From: Clostridiales bacterium
Lineage (GTDB): Bacteria > Bacillota > Clostridia > Oscillospirales > Oscillospiraceae
Direction of reading: 5' to 3'
Length of the DNA stretch: 64,000 bases
NCBI GenBank assembly: GCA_004555205.1
Contig: SFIY01000005.1
Location: 27,975-91,974, forward strand
Shown here: positions 8,966 to 17,035 of the stretch, in pieces
Position numbering within the stretch: position 1 is the first letter of the stretch
Layout: every line of letters starts with the position of its first letter
Translations under genes and position numbers: made by a program
Notes under the pieces: generated by a model
Databases searched by the model: none
Told to the model about the DNA's origin: nothing
Seen by the model: the letters and a program-made list of their open reading frames with translations, nothing else

Positions 8966-9787
8966 TCAGATCCTTTCTATCACACGCTTCAGGTAGGCGC
9001 TGAACCGATCTGCCACTACATGGCCCACCTCGTTCACTTCCTCATCGGTCAGCGGCTGGTCAAGGATACCCGCCGCCATGTTGGTGATCACGGAGAATGC
9101 CAGGCAGGGCAAGCCGCAGTGTGCCGCCGTCAATGCCTCGGTCACGGTGGACATGCCCACCGCATCGCCGCCCAGCAGACGGATCGCGCGAATTTCGGCC
9201 GGTGTTTCAAACTGCGGGCCGGGCATGAAGAAATAGCAGCCCTCATGGACCGTCAAACCGCTGCCCTCGGCACATTCCCTTGCCAGTTGACGCAGCGCCG
9301 GCGTATACATCTGCTGCACATCGAAAAACCGCGGGCCGAACGCCTCCACATTGGGTCCGCGCAGGGGTGATGCGCCGTTGAATTTGATCTGATCGTTAAT
9401 AATCATCACATCCCCCGGTTTATAGCCAAGGTTCACACCGCCTGCCGCGTTGGTCAGGACCGCCGCGCGGCAGCCCAGCAGCTTAAACAGTCGGATCGGC
9501 GCGGTGAGCTGTTCAAAATCGTATCCCTCGTAGGAATGGAATCGGCCGGACATGCATACCACTCTCTTCCCTGCAAGCATGCCGCAAATCAGCTTGCCGG
9601 CATGGGTACTGACAGTGGAGCGCAGGAAATGCGGTATTTCCTCATAAGGGATCACGATGGGGTTTTCGATCTGCTCCGCCAAGGGGCCGCAGCCCGAGCC
9701 GAGAATCATGCCGATCTCCGGATCAAACCCGATTTTTTCGCGCACATAGTCCGCGCTGACCTTAAAATATTCATATGTGTATGCCAT
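8966..9787 (-). CDS. punA: Purine nucleoside phosphorylase (trimeric PNP/MTAP family)
   Basis: 273 aa, the usual size. Motifs: ILGSGCGPLA (phosphate), RFHSYEGY, LTNAAGGVN, PGPQFETPAEIRA and GMSTVTEALTAAHCG. The base-specificity loop reads SVITNM, with the Asn typical of 6-oxopurine enzymes rather than the Asp of adenine-specific MTA phosphorylases. So it likely cleaves inosine, guanosine and possibly methylthioinosine. First gene of the operon with mtaD and mtnA, under a strong promoter. Confidence 0.9.
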   Translation of the reverse strand: MAYTYEYFKVSADYVREKIGFDPEIGMILGSGCGPLAEQIENPIVIPYEEIPHFLRSTVSTHAGKLICGMLAGKRVVCMSGRFHSYEGYDFEQLTAPIRLFKLLGCRAAVLTNAAGGVNLGYKPGDVMIINDQIKFNGASPLRGPNVEAFGPRFFDVQQMYTPALRQLARECAEGSGLTVHEGCYFFMPGPQFETPAEIRAIRLLGGDAVGMSTVTEALTAAHCGLPCLAFSVITNMAAGILDQPLTDEEVNEVGHVVADRFSAYLKRVIERI

Positions 9788-9816
9788 ACGCTTCTCCCTT
9801 CACTTTTTATATATTG

Positions 9817-9845
9817 ATTGTAGCATATTGGTTAAACTGTGTCAA
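9817..9845 (-). promoter_or_regulatory. Promoter of punA-mtaD-mtnA
   Basis: Minus strand TTGACA (9840-9845), 17-base spacer, TACAAT (9817-9822), about 30 bases before the punA start. Confidence 0.75.
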
Positions 9846-9914
9846 TTTACCGTCTTTTGGCACTTTTACCTATGAAAAACAAACTCTTCTTTATTTTTTT
9901 CTGTATACTGGGTC

Positions 9915-9942
9915 TTGCTTTTTTTGTTTTTCATGATACAAT
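9915..9942 (+). promoter_or_regulatory. Probable ferredoxin promoter
   Basis: TTGCTT (9915-9920), 16-base spacer, TACAAT (9937-9942) in an AT-rich stretch ahead of the ferredoxin gene. Confidence 0.5.
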
Positions 9943-9972
9943 GATTGTACAAATCTTAATGGAGGTGCTCAC

Positions 9973-10146
9973 ATGGCTTATCAGATCAGTTCTGCTTGCG
10001 TCAGCTGCGGCGCTTGCGCAGATGTTTGCCCCGTCGGTGCTATTTCCCAGGGCGACGCTTCTTACGTGATTGATGCTAATGCTTGCCTGGACTGCGGTTC
10101 TTGCAGCGATACCTGCCCCAACGGCGCTATCAATCCCGCTGACTAA
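9973..10146 (+). CDS. 2[4Fe-4S] ferredoxin (clostridial type)
   Basis: 57 aa, just below common ORF cut-offs. Two CxxCxxCxxxCP motifs bind the clusters: C9, C12, C15, C19 and C38, C41, C44, C48, with the internal pseudo-twofold repeat of clostridial ferredoxins. It is a low-potential electron carrier in the cytoplasm for pyruvate oxidation, hydrogenase and similar reactions. A strong GGAGGTG site lies 5-8 bases before the ATG, and a hairpin terminator follows, so it is monocistronic and probably highly expressed. Confidence 0.96.
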   Translation: MAYQISSACVSCGACADVCPVGAISQGDASYVIDANACLDCGSCSDTCPNGAINPAD

Positions 10147-10160
10147 TTACATAGCGAGCT

Positions 10161-10192
10161 AAAAATGCCGGACGGTATGTCCGGCATTTTTC
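10161..10192 (+). terminator. Ferredoxin terminator
   Basis: Stem AAAATGCCGGAC / GTCCGGCATTTT followed by T residues, 15 bases after the ferredoxin stop. Confidence 0.85.
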
Positions 10193-10198
10193 CTTCTC

Positions 10199-10227
10199 TT
10201 GCACATGGGGCGGATTTATATTACAAT
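10199..10227 (+). promoter_or_regulatory. Promoter of the trmN6-rsmI unit
   Basis: TTGCAC (10199-10204), 17-base spacer, TACAAT (10222-10227), 38 bases upstream of the methyltransferase start. Confidence 0.55.
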
Positions 10228-10264
10228 GGTACAATGGTGTAAAACGGCGAAAGGAGCATACGGC

Positions 10265-10987
10265 ATGGAACGCATGGATCAACTGTGGCCCGGCGGCTAT
10301 CGGTTTTACTTCGATGACACGCTCTTTCAGCCCTCCACGGATTCTTTCCTGCTGGGCGCCTTTCCCAAGCTGCGCCGCGGTGATCGCGTGTGTGATTTAG
10401 GCGCCGGTACCGGTCTGTTGGGGCTGCTGCTTTTGGCGCGGGAACCGTCGCTTCATGTCACCAATGTGGAGCGGCAGGCCGCCTCTCACGCACTCTCCGT
10501 CCGTAACGCCGCCTTGAACGGTCTGGACAGGCAGGTCACCTGTCTCCACGGGGATCTGCGCGACAAGGCACAGCTTCCCACCGCAGGGTCTTTCGATCTG
10601 GTCGTATCCAATCCCCCCTATTTCCCCGCCGGCTGCGGTTTGGTGTCCCCACAGGCATCGCGCCGTGATGCCCGCTCTGAGGTCACCTGCACATTGGGGG
10701 ATGTTTGCGCGGCCGCCGCGCGGCTTTTGCGGTATGGCGGCCGCTTTGCGGTGGTCTTTCGCCCTGATCGGCTGGTGGATCTGACGGACACGCTGCGCCA
10801 AAGCCGCTTGGAGCCGAAGCGTCTGCGTTTTGTGCAGCACACCGCGGCCGACGCTCCGTCGCTTCTGCTGCTGGAGGCCAGAAAAGGCGGCCGTCCCGGT
10901 TTGACCGTAGAGCCGCCGCTGCTGCATTATACGGACGGCGCGGAGAGTGCGGAATGGCAGCGCATGTATTTTCGAGATAAGGAGTAA
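10265..10987 (+). CDS. tRNA1(Val) A37 N6-methyltransferase-like protein (TrmN6/YabB family)
   Basis: 240 aa from the ATG at 10265, chosen for the AAAGGAG site just before it. Class I SAM-binding fold: VCDLGAGTGLLGLL (motif I) and the NPPY motif in VVSNPPYFP that marks N6-adenine or N5-glutamine methyltransferases. The start QLWPGGYRFYFDDTLFQPSTDSFLLG is typical of TrmN6. It sits directly ahead of rsmI with an AbrB gene beyond, matching the yabB-rsmI(yabC)-abrB order of Bacillus. The exact tRNA target is inferred from family only. Confidence 0.85.
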   Translation: MERMDQLWPGGYRFYFDDTLFQPSTDSFLLGAFPKLRRGDRVCDLGAGTGLLGLLLLAREPSLHVTNVERQAASHALSVRNAALNGLDRQVTCLHGDLRDKAQLPTAGSFDLVVSNPPYFPAGCGLVSPQASRRDARSEVTCTLGDVCAAAARLLRYGGRFAVVFRPDRLVDLTDTLRQSRLEPKRLRFVQHTAADAPSLLLLEARKGGRPGLTVEPPLLHYTDGAESAEWQRMYFRDKE

Positions 10988-10992
10988 ACCCC

Positions 10993-11820
10993 ATGGCCGG
11001 AACATTATATCTGGTGGCGACCCCCATCGGCAATCTGGGCGATTTTTCGCCCCGCGCGGTGGAAACGCTGCAAAACGCGGACTTTATTGCCGCCGAGGAC
11101 ACCCGTGTGTCCATGAAATTGTTGCATCATTTTTCCATCAAAAAACCGCTTGTCAGTTATCACGAGCATAACCGCGCCGCGGCCGGACAGGCCATTTTAG
11201 AGCGTATACTGGGCGGTGAAACCTGCGCCCTTGTCACCGATGCCGGCACGCCTGCTATCAGCGATCCCGGCGAAGAGCTGGTGCGGCTGTGTGCCGACAA
11301 CGGCGTAGAGGTGCAGAGCATCCCCGGCTGCTGTGCCTGCATCACGGCGCTGGCAGTATCGGGTCTCCCCACCCGCCGCTTTGCCTTTGAGGGGTTTCTC
11401 TCCGCCAACCGCACCGAGCGCAAAGAACAACTGCAGAATCTGCGCAGCGAAGAGCGCACCATGGTCTTTCACGAGGCGCCTCATAAGCTGCGCGCCACCT
11501 TGTCGGATATGCTGGCCGTTCTGGGTGACCGTCCTATCGCTCTGTGCCGCGAGCTGACCAAGCTGCACGAGCAAACGCTGCGCATGACGCTGTCGGCCGC
11601 CGTGGACTACTATAACGCCAACGAGCCGCGAGGGGAATATGTGCTGGTGGTATCGGGCCGCGAAAAGCGCACCGGCCCCGCCGTCACCTTGGAAGAAGGC
11701 GTAGCCATGGTGCTGCAGCGCAAGGCGGAAGGCCTGCGCATGAAAGACGCCGTCCGTCAGGTGGCAGACGACACCGGTCTGAACCGCAACGAGCTGTATG
11801 ATGCCGTCTTACACGCATAA
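10993..11820 (+). CDS. rsmI: 16S rRNA (cytidine1402-2'-O)-methyltransferase RsmI
   Basis: 275 aa. Tetrapyrrole-methylase fold with the RsmI signatures LYLVATPIGNLGDFSPRA at the N-terminus, AAEDTRVS, VTDAGTPAISDPGE and SGLPTRRFAFEGFL. It 2'-O-methylates C1402 in the decoding centre of the 30S subunit. Five bases separate it from the methyltransferase upstream, so the two are co-transcribed. Confidence 0.95.
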   Translation: MAGTLYLVATPIGNLGDFSPRAVETLQNADFIAAEDTRVSMKLLHHFSIKKPLVSYHEHNRAAAGQAILERILGGETCALVTDAGTPAISDPGEELVRLCADNGVEVQSIPGCCACITALAVSGLPTRRFAFEGFLSANRTERKEQLQNLRSEERTMVFHEAPHKLRATLSDMLAVLGDRPIALCRELTKLHEQTLRMTLSAAVDYYNANEPRGEYVLVVSGREKRTGPAVTLEEGVAMVLQRKAEGLRMKDAVRQVADDTGLNRNELYDAVLHA

Positions 11821-11868
11821 CTGAAAAGGAGAAGCACTTCGCTTTTGCCAAGTGCTTCTCCTTTTCAG
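11821..11868. terminator. Bidirectional terminator, rsmI / AbrB-type gene
   Basis: Long inverted repeat (CTGAAAAGGAGAAGCACTT and its complement) between the convergent rsmI and AbrB-type genes. Confidence 0.85.
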
Positions 11869-12114
11869 TTAGAGTACGTTCTTCAGCTCACGGATGCATT
11901 TTACGCAGACATTCTTTCCTTTGAAGTCACGCACATCCTTGCTGCTGTCGCAAAACATACAGTTCGGACGGTACTTCTTCAAAATAACGGAAGAACCTTC
12001 CACATAGATCTCGAGCGCATCCTTTTCGGCAATGTCCAGTGTGCGGCGTAACTCAATGGGCAATACGATCCGCCCCAGTTCATCCACCTTTCTTACAATA
12101 CCGGTCGATTTCAC
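11869..12114 (-). CDS. abrB: AbrB/SpoVT-family transition-state regulator with C-terminal zinc ribbon
   Basis: 81 aa from a GTG start at 12114, set 8 bases after AGGAG. It begins (V)KSTGIVRKVDELGRIVLP, the swapped-hairpin AbrB DNA-binding domain (residues 1-50). The tail carries CMFC and CVKC, a zinc ribbon common in clostridial AbrB proteins. It likely binds DNA as a dimer and controls transition to stationary phase or sporulation (family knowledge). Convergent with rsmI, as in Bacillus. Confidence 0.9.
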   Translation of the reverse strand: MKSTGIVRKVDELGRIVLPIELRRTLDIAEKDALEIYVEGSSVILKKYRPNCMFCDSSKDVRDFKGKNVCVKCIRELKNVL

Positions 12115-12178
12115 GCAATTTTCTCCTGTTTTCCCCAATATTCGGAAATTTCTCCCCTTACCCCGATGGGTTACTATA

Positions 12179-12207
12179 ATTATGATACATCTTATGTAAA
12201 AAGTCAA
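12179..12207 (-). promoter_or_regulatory. Promoter of the AbrB-type gene
   Basis: Minus strand TTGACT (12202-12207), 17-base spacer, CATAAT (12179-12184). The AT-rich palindromic surroundings could include autoregulatory sites. Confidence 0.5.
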
Positions 12208-12287
12208 CAATATTCCGACAATTTATTCCATTTATTCCATAAATAATGAACCCTCTTTACCGCATATACATACGCAGAGGTGATTAT

Positions 12288-12866
12288 ATGGCAATGGCAT
12301 GGGTTTGGACAGGGATGGCGGCCCTTTCGCTGCTGTTTGGTATAGGAAGCGGCCATATCGGGCAGGTGGGTACGGCTGCGTTGGACGGTGCTGCCGCTGC
12401 GGTGGAATTGTGTCTGTCTATGGCAGGCGTTATCTGCCTGTGGACAGGAGTGATGGAGATTATGAATCGCTGTGGGCTGTCCGCACTTCTGGCGCGTTTG
12501 TTCCGCCCGATCCTCCACCGTCTGCTGCCTCAAAGCAGCAAGGACGAGATCACGCTCAGCGCCGTATCGGCCAACATTTCCGCCAATCTCTTAGGGCTTG
12601 GCAACGCCGCTACACCGCTGGGTATCCGGGCCGCACGGCGCATGGCTCTCGGTGCCGAAGGCACCGCCAGCGATGAGCTGTGTCTGCTGGTGGTGCTGAA
12701 CACCGCCTCCATCCAACTGCTGCCCACCACGATTGCCGGTGTCCGTGCGGCGCATGGCTGCCGCACCCCCTTTGACATTCTGCCCGCCGTGTGGTTTTCT
12801 TCCGTTCTTTCGGTGGCGGCCGGACTGCTCATGGCGAAATTACTATCCAAACTCTGGAGGAACTGA
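12288..12866 (+). CDS. spmA: Spore maturation protein A (nucleoside-recognition domain)
   Basis: 192 aa from the ATG at 12288, which has an AGAGGTG site; the earlier in-frame ATG at 12246 lacks one. Several membrane helices with the GATE/nucleoside-recognition signature SANISANLLGLGNAATPLGIRA. SpmA and SpmB together are needed for spore core dehydration in Bacillus and Clostridium. The SpmB gene follows after 1 base. Confidence 0.92.
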   Translation: MAMAWVWTGMAALSLLFGIGSGHIGQVGTAALDGAAAAVELCLSMAGVICLWTGVMEIMNRCGLSALLARLFRPILHRLLPQSSKDEITLSAVSANISANLLGLGNAATPLGIRAARRMALGAEGTASDELCLLVVLNTASIQLLPTTIAGVRAAHGCRTPFDILPAVWFSSVLSVAAGLLMAKLLSKLWRN

Positions 12867-12867
12867 C

Positions 12868-13389
12868 GTGGATATTTCTTCTTTCGTTGTACCCGTTCTG
12901 CTGGCAGGCACGGCACTTTTCGCCCTGTCGCGCAAGGTGGATGTGTACAGTGCCCTCACCGCCGGTGCAGGCGAGGGTCTGAGTGTGATGGTGAAGATCT
13001 TCCCTGCTCTTGTGGCATTGCTCTCAGCGGTGTATATGTTCCGTGCCTCCGGCGCCATGGACTTTCTCACCCGGCTGCTTGCCCCGGCTCTTGAAAAGCT
13101 GGGCATCCCGCCGGAGACCGCCGCCATTTTGCTCATCCGTCCCCTCAGCGGCAGCGGCGCCCTGGCGGTGGGCAGCGAATTAATGGCGCAATACGGTGCA
13201 GATTCCTATATCGGACGCACGGCGGCGGTCATGCTGGGCTGTACGGAAACCACCTTTTATACCATCGCCGTCTATTTCGGCGCCGCCGGCATCCACCGCA
13301 CACGCTATACTATCCCCGCTGCATTAACCGCCGACATTACCGGTTTTGTCGCTGCCGCCCTGGCGGTCCGTCTGTTTTTCGGCACATAA
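12868..13389 (+). CDS. spmB: Spore maturation protein B
   Basis: 173 aa from a GTG at 12868 with a strong GGAGG site that overlaps the end of spmA; upstream in-frame codons are shadow. Membrane helices and the motif IRPLSGSGALAVGSELMAQYGADSYIGRTAAVMLGCTETTFY (cited at 13137-13260) are characteristic of SpmB. Translationally coupled to spmA and followed by a terminator. Confidence 0.93.
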   Translation: MDISSFVVPVLLAGTALFALSRKVDVYSALTAGAGEGLSVMVKIFPALVALLSAVYMFRASGAMDFLTRLLAPALEKLGIPPETAAILLIRPLSGSGALAVGSELMAQYGADSYIGRTAAVMLGCTETTFYTIAVYFGAAGIHRTRYTIPAALTADITGFVAAALAVRLFFGT

Positions 13390-13420
13390 AAAACGGCTGT
13401 CCGCAGACAGCCGTTTTTTA
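13388..13420. terminator. Bidirectional terminator after spmB
   Basis: Stem AAAAACGGCTGTC / GACAGCCGTTTTT with loop CGCA, between spmB and the convergent gene at 13418-13828. Confidence 0.85.
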
Positions 13421-13828
13421 TTCCATATCCACGCTGATGTTGTCCGTTCCGTGACGCTCAAATTCACCCAGATACACATTCATGCGCTCCATCACCTCGT
13501 CGTAATTCTCCGCTGTGATGGGAGGATCGTCCATGTCTCTGAGCGCCAGCTCCTGGGCCAGGATCTCAAAAAAGGTGGCGTCCTCATACGCCATGATCGC
13601 CTCATGAATCCCACCCTCGGCAAAGGCCCGGGAAGGGATCAGCTCACCCTCATACAGCTCCGTCAGCGGCGCCATGCCGTGTCTCAGGCAGTTGGCAAAC
13701 ACCAGGCTTTCCACTTCGTCATACTGCCGGATGCGGTCGTCGCCCCGTGCGGAGTTCAGCACCCAGTTCCCGATGTATACCAGATCCAGCAAACGCCGGA
13801 ACTGTTTTTCCGTCATTTTAATCTCCAT
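13418..13828 (-). CDS. Hypothetical protein
   Basis: 136 aa, acidic, soluble, mostly helical by composition; no motif recognised. The N-terminus TEKQFRRLLDLVYIGNWVLN and the following charged helices suggest a small regulatory or scaffold protein, but this is a guess. ATG at 13828 follows a GGAGGT site 5 bases away. It ends inside the shared terminator with spmB and is divergent from murI. Confidence 0.75.
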   Translation of the reverse strand: MEIKMTEKQFRRLLDLVYIGNWVLNSARGDDRIRQYDEVESLVFANCLRHGMAPLTELYEGELIPSRAFAEGGIHEAIMAYEDATFFEILAQELALRDMDDPPITAENYDEVMERMNVYLGEFERHGTDNISVDME

Positions 13829-13930
13829 AAGCCACCTCCGTGGGTCGTGATTTTCCTATTTGTTCCCATTATAGCAAAGCAGATTATAAAATACCACTGA
13901 AAAAAGTGCTCATTTTATCTAAATTTTGGC

Positions 13931-13959
13931 TTGTTAAGCGGGGGCATCCATAGTACAAT
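13931..13959 (+). promoter_or_regulatory. Promoter of murI-DUF1934-argS
   Basis: TTGTTA (13931-13936), 17-base spacer, TACAAT (13954-13959), 25 bases before murI. Confidence 0.55.
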
Positions 13960-13983
13960 AGTTAAGTTAAAGGAGAATATGCC

Positions 13984-14796
13984 ATGGATAACAGACCTAT
14001 CGGGGTGTTTGACTCCGGGCTGGGCGGATTGACTGCCGTGCGCCAGATGCGGAGCATTCTCCCCTCTGAAAACATTATATACTTCGGTGACACGTCCCGT
14101 GTCCCTTATGGCGGCCGCTCGCAGGAAATTCTGCTCAAGTACGGCCGGCAGGATGTGCGTTTTCTGCGCTCGTTTGATATCAAAGCGATTGTTGTCGCCT
14201 GCGGCACCGTGTCTACGACGGCCCTGCCCACGCTGCGAGCAGAAAATGACCTGCCGATTCTGGGGGTGGTGGAGCCTGCCTGCCGCCGCGCGGTAGGGCA
14301 GACGCGCAATAAGCGCGTCGGTCTGATTGCCACCGCCGCCTCTGTCCGCTCCGGCTCTTATGAGCGTACCATCCATGCGCTGGACGAGGGTGTGGAGGTC
14401 ATCAGCAAGGCCTGCCCTCTGTTCGTTCCCCTGGTGGAGAACGGGCGCTATCAGGTGGGCGACAGCGTGATCGAAACCGTAGCGCGTGAGTATCTGGTGC
14501 CTCTGCGCGACACCGGCATCGACACGCTGATTTTGGGCTGTACCCACTATCCCCTGCTTACGGAGATCATCGGCCGCATCATGGGTCCGGATGTAATGCT
14601 GATCGATACCGGCGAGGAAGCCGCGTGGGAGCTGAAGCGTACACTGACGGCACAGGATATGCTGGCGGAGGAGCGCATGGGAGAGGCCACCTTCTATGCC
14701 AGTGACCAACCCAGTGATTTCGGCGCTTTGGCAAGCTGTTTTTTGCGTGAGCCGATGGAAAAGGCCGTCCTGCCGGTGGATATTGAGACCTATTGA
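13984..14796 (+). CDS. murI: Glutamate racemase
   Basis: 270 aa. Catalytic motifs: IGVFDSGLGGLT at the N-terminus with the Asp/Ser pair, VVACGTVSTTALP containing the first catalytic Cys (usually ACNT; here ACGT), and LGCTHYPLL with the second Cys. It makes D-glutamate for peptidoglycan in the cytoplasm. AAGGAG site before the ATG. First of three closely spaced genes with a DUF1934 protein and argS. The Asn-to-Gly change in ACNT is worth noting but the Cys is kept. Confidence 0.92.
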   Translation: MDNRPIGVFDSGLGGLTAVRQMRSILPSENIIYFGDTSRVPYGGRSQEILLKYGRQDVRFLRSFDIKAIVVACGTVSTTALPTLRAENDLPILGVVEPACRRAVGQTRNKRVGLIATAASVRSGSYERTIHALDEGVEVISKACPLFVPLVENGRYQVGDSVIETVAREYLVPLRDTGIDTLILGCTHYPLLTEIIGRIMGPDVMLIDTGEEAAWELKRTLTAQDMLAEERMGEATFYASDQPSDFGALASCFLREPMEKAVLPVDIETY

Positions 14797-14804
14797 GGTA
14801 TGCG

Positions 14805-15236
14805 ATGGACGGATATGTAAAAGTGGCAGTCACCAGCCGCAGCACCTTCGGCGGCGTGGACGATGTGCTGCGCTTTCTGGGCGACGGCACCGTTGCACGC
14901 ACGGATTACGGCTGGCATCTGCATTATGAGGCGAAAAACACGGAGGATGGCAGCGCAGTTGCCTCGGATGTGAAAATCGAAACGAAAAACGGACGCGCCG
15001 TACTGATCAGCGAGGCCGACGCCGGCGGTTACGGGCTGCTGCTTGACCCCAAACGGCCGACGGCCATGCAGATTCCGGCGGACACCGGCGCGCTGACGCT
15101 GCAGGTGGTGACGAAGAAAGTCGCCTTCGATCTGGGCCGCAAAAAAAGCGGCGCGATCACATTGGAATATACGCTTTTGATGGGAAATCAGCCGGTATCG
15201 GCGCTGCGCGTTCACATTGAATTGACGAAAGAATAA
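14805..15236 (+). CDS. DUF1934 / YwiB-family beta-barrel protein
   Basis: 143 aa from the ATG at 14805 (GAGG site overlapping the end of murI). A small beta-rich, calycin-like protein with the family pattern DGTVARTDYGWHLHYEA near residue 25 and a final strand LEYTLLMGNQPVSALRVHIEL. Function is unknown. Location directly upstream of argS is the same as ywiB-argS in Bacillus, supporting the call. Confidence 0.8.
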   Translation: MDGYVKVAVTSRSTFGGVDDVLRFLGDGTVARTDYGWHLHYEAKNTEDGSAVASDVKIETKNGRAVLISEADAGGYGLLLDPKRPTAMQIPADTGALTLQVVTKKVAFDLGRKKSGAITLEYTLLMGNQPVSALRVHIELTKE

Positions 15237-15249
15237 GGAGAACACAACC

Positions 15250-16992
15250 ATGAATATGATCCAAAACGCCAAAGACCAGATCCTGCATCTGACGGTTGCA
15301 TCTTATGAAAAGGCCGCGGCGGCAGGGCTTCTGCCCCAGGGCGTCAGCGTAACACCCTCGGTGGAGATCCCCAAGGATACCGCCAACGGGGACTATACCA
15401 CCACCTACTGTCTGGCAGCCGCCAAGGCCATGGGCAAAAATCCCCGTGAGGTCGCCGGTATCCTGAGAGAGAACATGTTGCTTGACGGCACCTACTTCAC
15501 CTCTGTGGAGATCGCAGGCCCCGGTTTTCTGAACTTCCGTCTGGGCGACAAGTGGTTTGCCGATACCGTTGCCTGCATTGAGGACGAGGGCGCCGACTAC
15601 GGCTGCAACGACATGCTCAAGGGCAAGAAATACATGGTGGAGTTTGTTTCCGCCAACCCCACCGGCCCCATGCACATGGGCAATGCCCGCGGCGGCGTGC
15701 TGGGTGATACGCTGGCCTCCGTGCTGCAAAAGTCCGGTGCGCAGGTGTGGCGTGAGTTCTATGTCAACGACGCCGGCAACCAGATCGAGAAGTTCGCCAG
15801 AAGTCTGGAGGCCCGCTACTTCCAGCTTATCAAGGGCGAGGACGCCGTGGCGTTTCCCGAGGACGGCTACCACGGCGATGACATCCGTGAGCTTGCCCGG
15901 CTTTTCTATGAAAAAGAGGGCGACAAATATCTCGATTGCGACGAGCAGAGCCGCCATGACGCACTGGCGCAGTTCGGTTTGCAGCACAACATCCCCAGGA
16001 TGCGGTCCGATCTGGAGCGCTACGGCATCCGCTACGACCAGTGGTTCTTTGAATCCTCCCTGCATGAGAGCGGCTATGTGGCCGACTCGGTCAAAGAGCT
16101 GACCGAAAAGGGCTACACCTATGAAAAGGACGGCGCCCTGTGGCTCAAGACCGGTCAGATTATAGCGGAGAACCTGAAAAAAGCCGGTAAGTCCGACGAG
16201 GACATTGCCAAGCTGGAGCTGAAAGACGACGTGCTGCGCCGCGCCAACGGTTTTTATACCTACTTTGCCGCCGACATCGCCTATCACCGCAACAAATTTG
16301 CCGTGCGCGGCTTTGACAAGGTCATCAACATCTGGGGTGCCGACCACCACGGCCATGTGGCCCGTCTGAAAGGCGCCATGGACGCACTGGGCCTCAACGG
16401 CACCGAGCGGCTGGACATCGTGCTGATGCAGCTTGTGAAGCTGGTGCAGGACGGCGAGGTCGTCCGCATGAGCAAGCGCACCGGCAAGGCCGTCAGCCTG
16501 ACCGACCTGCTGGACATGGTGCCGGTGGATGCCTGCCGGTATTTCTTCAACGCCAAGCCCGAAACCCAGATGGAATTTGATCTGGGGCTGGCTGTCCGCG
16601 AAGACAGTGAGAATCCCGTCTACTATGTCCAGTACGCCCATGCCCGTATCTGTACGCTGCTCAAAGCACTGGCCGCCGAGGGCTATACCGTTCCTGCGGC
16701 CCGGGATGTGGACTTGAGCGTGCTGAGTGATGACACCGAAAAGGCGCTCATCAAGGAGCTGGCCCATTATAGCGTGGTCGTCCGTCTGGCCGCCCGGGAT
16801 TATGACCCCAGCTTTATCAACCGCTATCTCACCGAGCTGGCGGCAGCGTTCCATAAGTTCTACAACGCCTGCCGCATCAAGGGTGAGCGGGAGGATGTCC
16901 TGCTGGCCCGCCTGAAGCTGGCCGATACCGCCCGGGCCGTACTGAAAAACGGCATGACGCTGATCGGCTGCAGCGCACCGGAGAAAATGTAA
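15250..16992 (+). CDS. argS: Arginyl-tRNA synthetase
   Basis: 580 aa class I synthetase. The N-terminal additional domain contacts the tRNA D-loop. The HIGH box is in SANPTGPMHMGNARGGVLGD (HMGN form). The KMSKS-like site is MSKRTGKAVSL and the C-terminal helical anticodon-binding domain ends in LIGCSAPEKM. Charges tRNA-Arg. AAGGAG site 7-8 bases before ATG. Followed by a terminator. Confidence 0.96.
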   Translation: MNMIQNAKDQILHLTVASYEKAAAAGLLPQGVSVTPSVEIPKDTANGDYTTTYCLAAAKAMGKNPREVAGILRENMLLDGTYFTSVEIAGPGFLNFRLGDKWFADTVACIEDEGADYGCNDMLKGKKYMVEFVSANPTGPMHMGNARGGVLGDTLASVLQKSGAQVWREFYVNDAGNQIEKFARSLEARYFQLIKGEDAVAFPEDGYHGDDIRELARLFYEKEGDKYLDCDEQSRHDALAQFGLQHNIPRMRSDLERYGIRYDQWFFESSLHESGYVADSVKELTEKGYTYEKDGALWLKTGQIIAENLKKAGKSDEDIAKLELKDDVLRRANGFYTYFAADIAYHRNKFAVRGFDKVINIWGADHHGHVARLKGAMDALGLNGTERLDIVLMQLVKLVQDGEVVRMSKRTGKAVSLTDLLDMVPVDACRYFFNAKPETQMEFDLGLAVREDSENPVYYVQYAHARICTLLKALAAEGYTVPAARDVDLSVLSDDTEKALIKELAHYSVVVRLAARDYDPSFINRYLTELAAAFHKFYNACRIKGEREDVLLARLKLADTARAVLKNGMTLIGCSAPEKM

Positions 16993-16993
16993 C

Positions 16994-17031
16994 AAAAAAA
17001 GAAGGCCGACGCTGTCGGCCTTCTTTTTTTC
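16994..17031. terminator. Bidirectional terminator after argS
   Basis: Stem AAAAAGAAGGCCGAC / GTCGGCCTTCTTTTT with loop GCT, between argS and the convergent FAD oxidoreductase gene. Confidence 0.88.
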
Positions 17032-17035
17032 CCGT

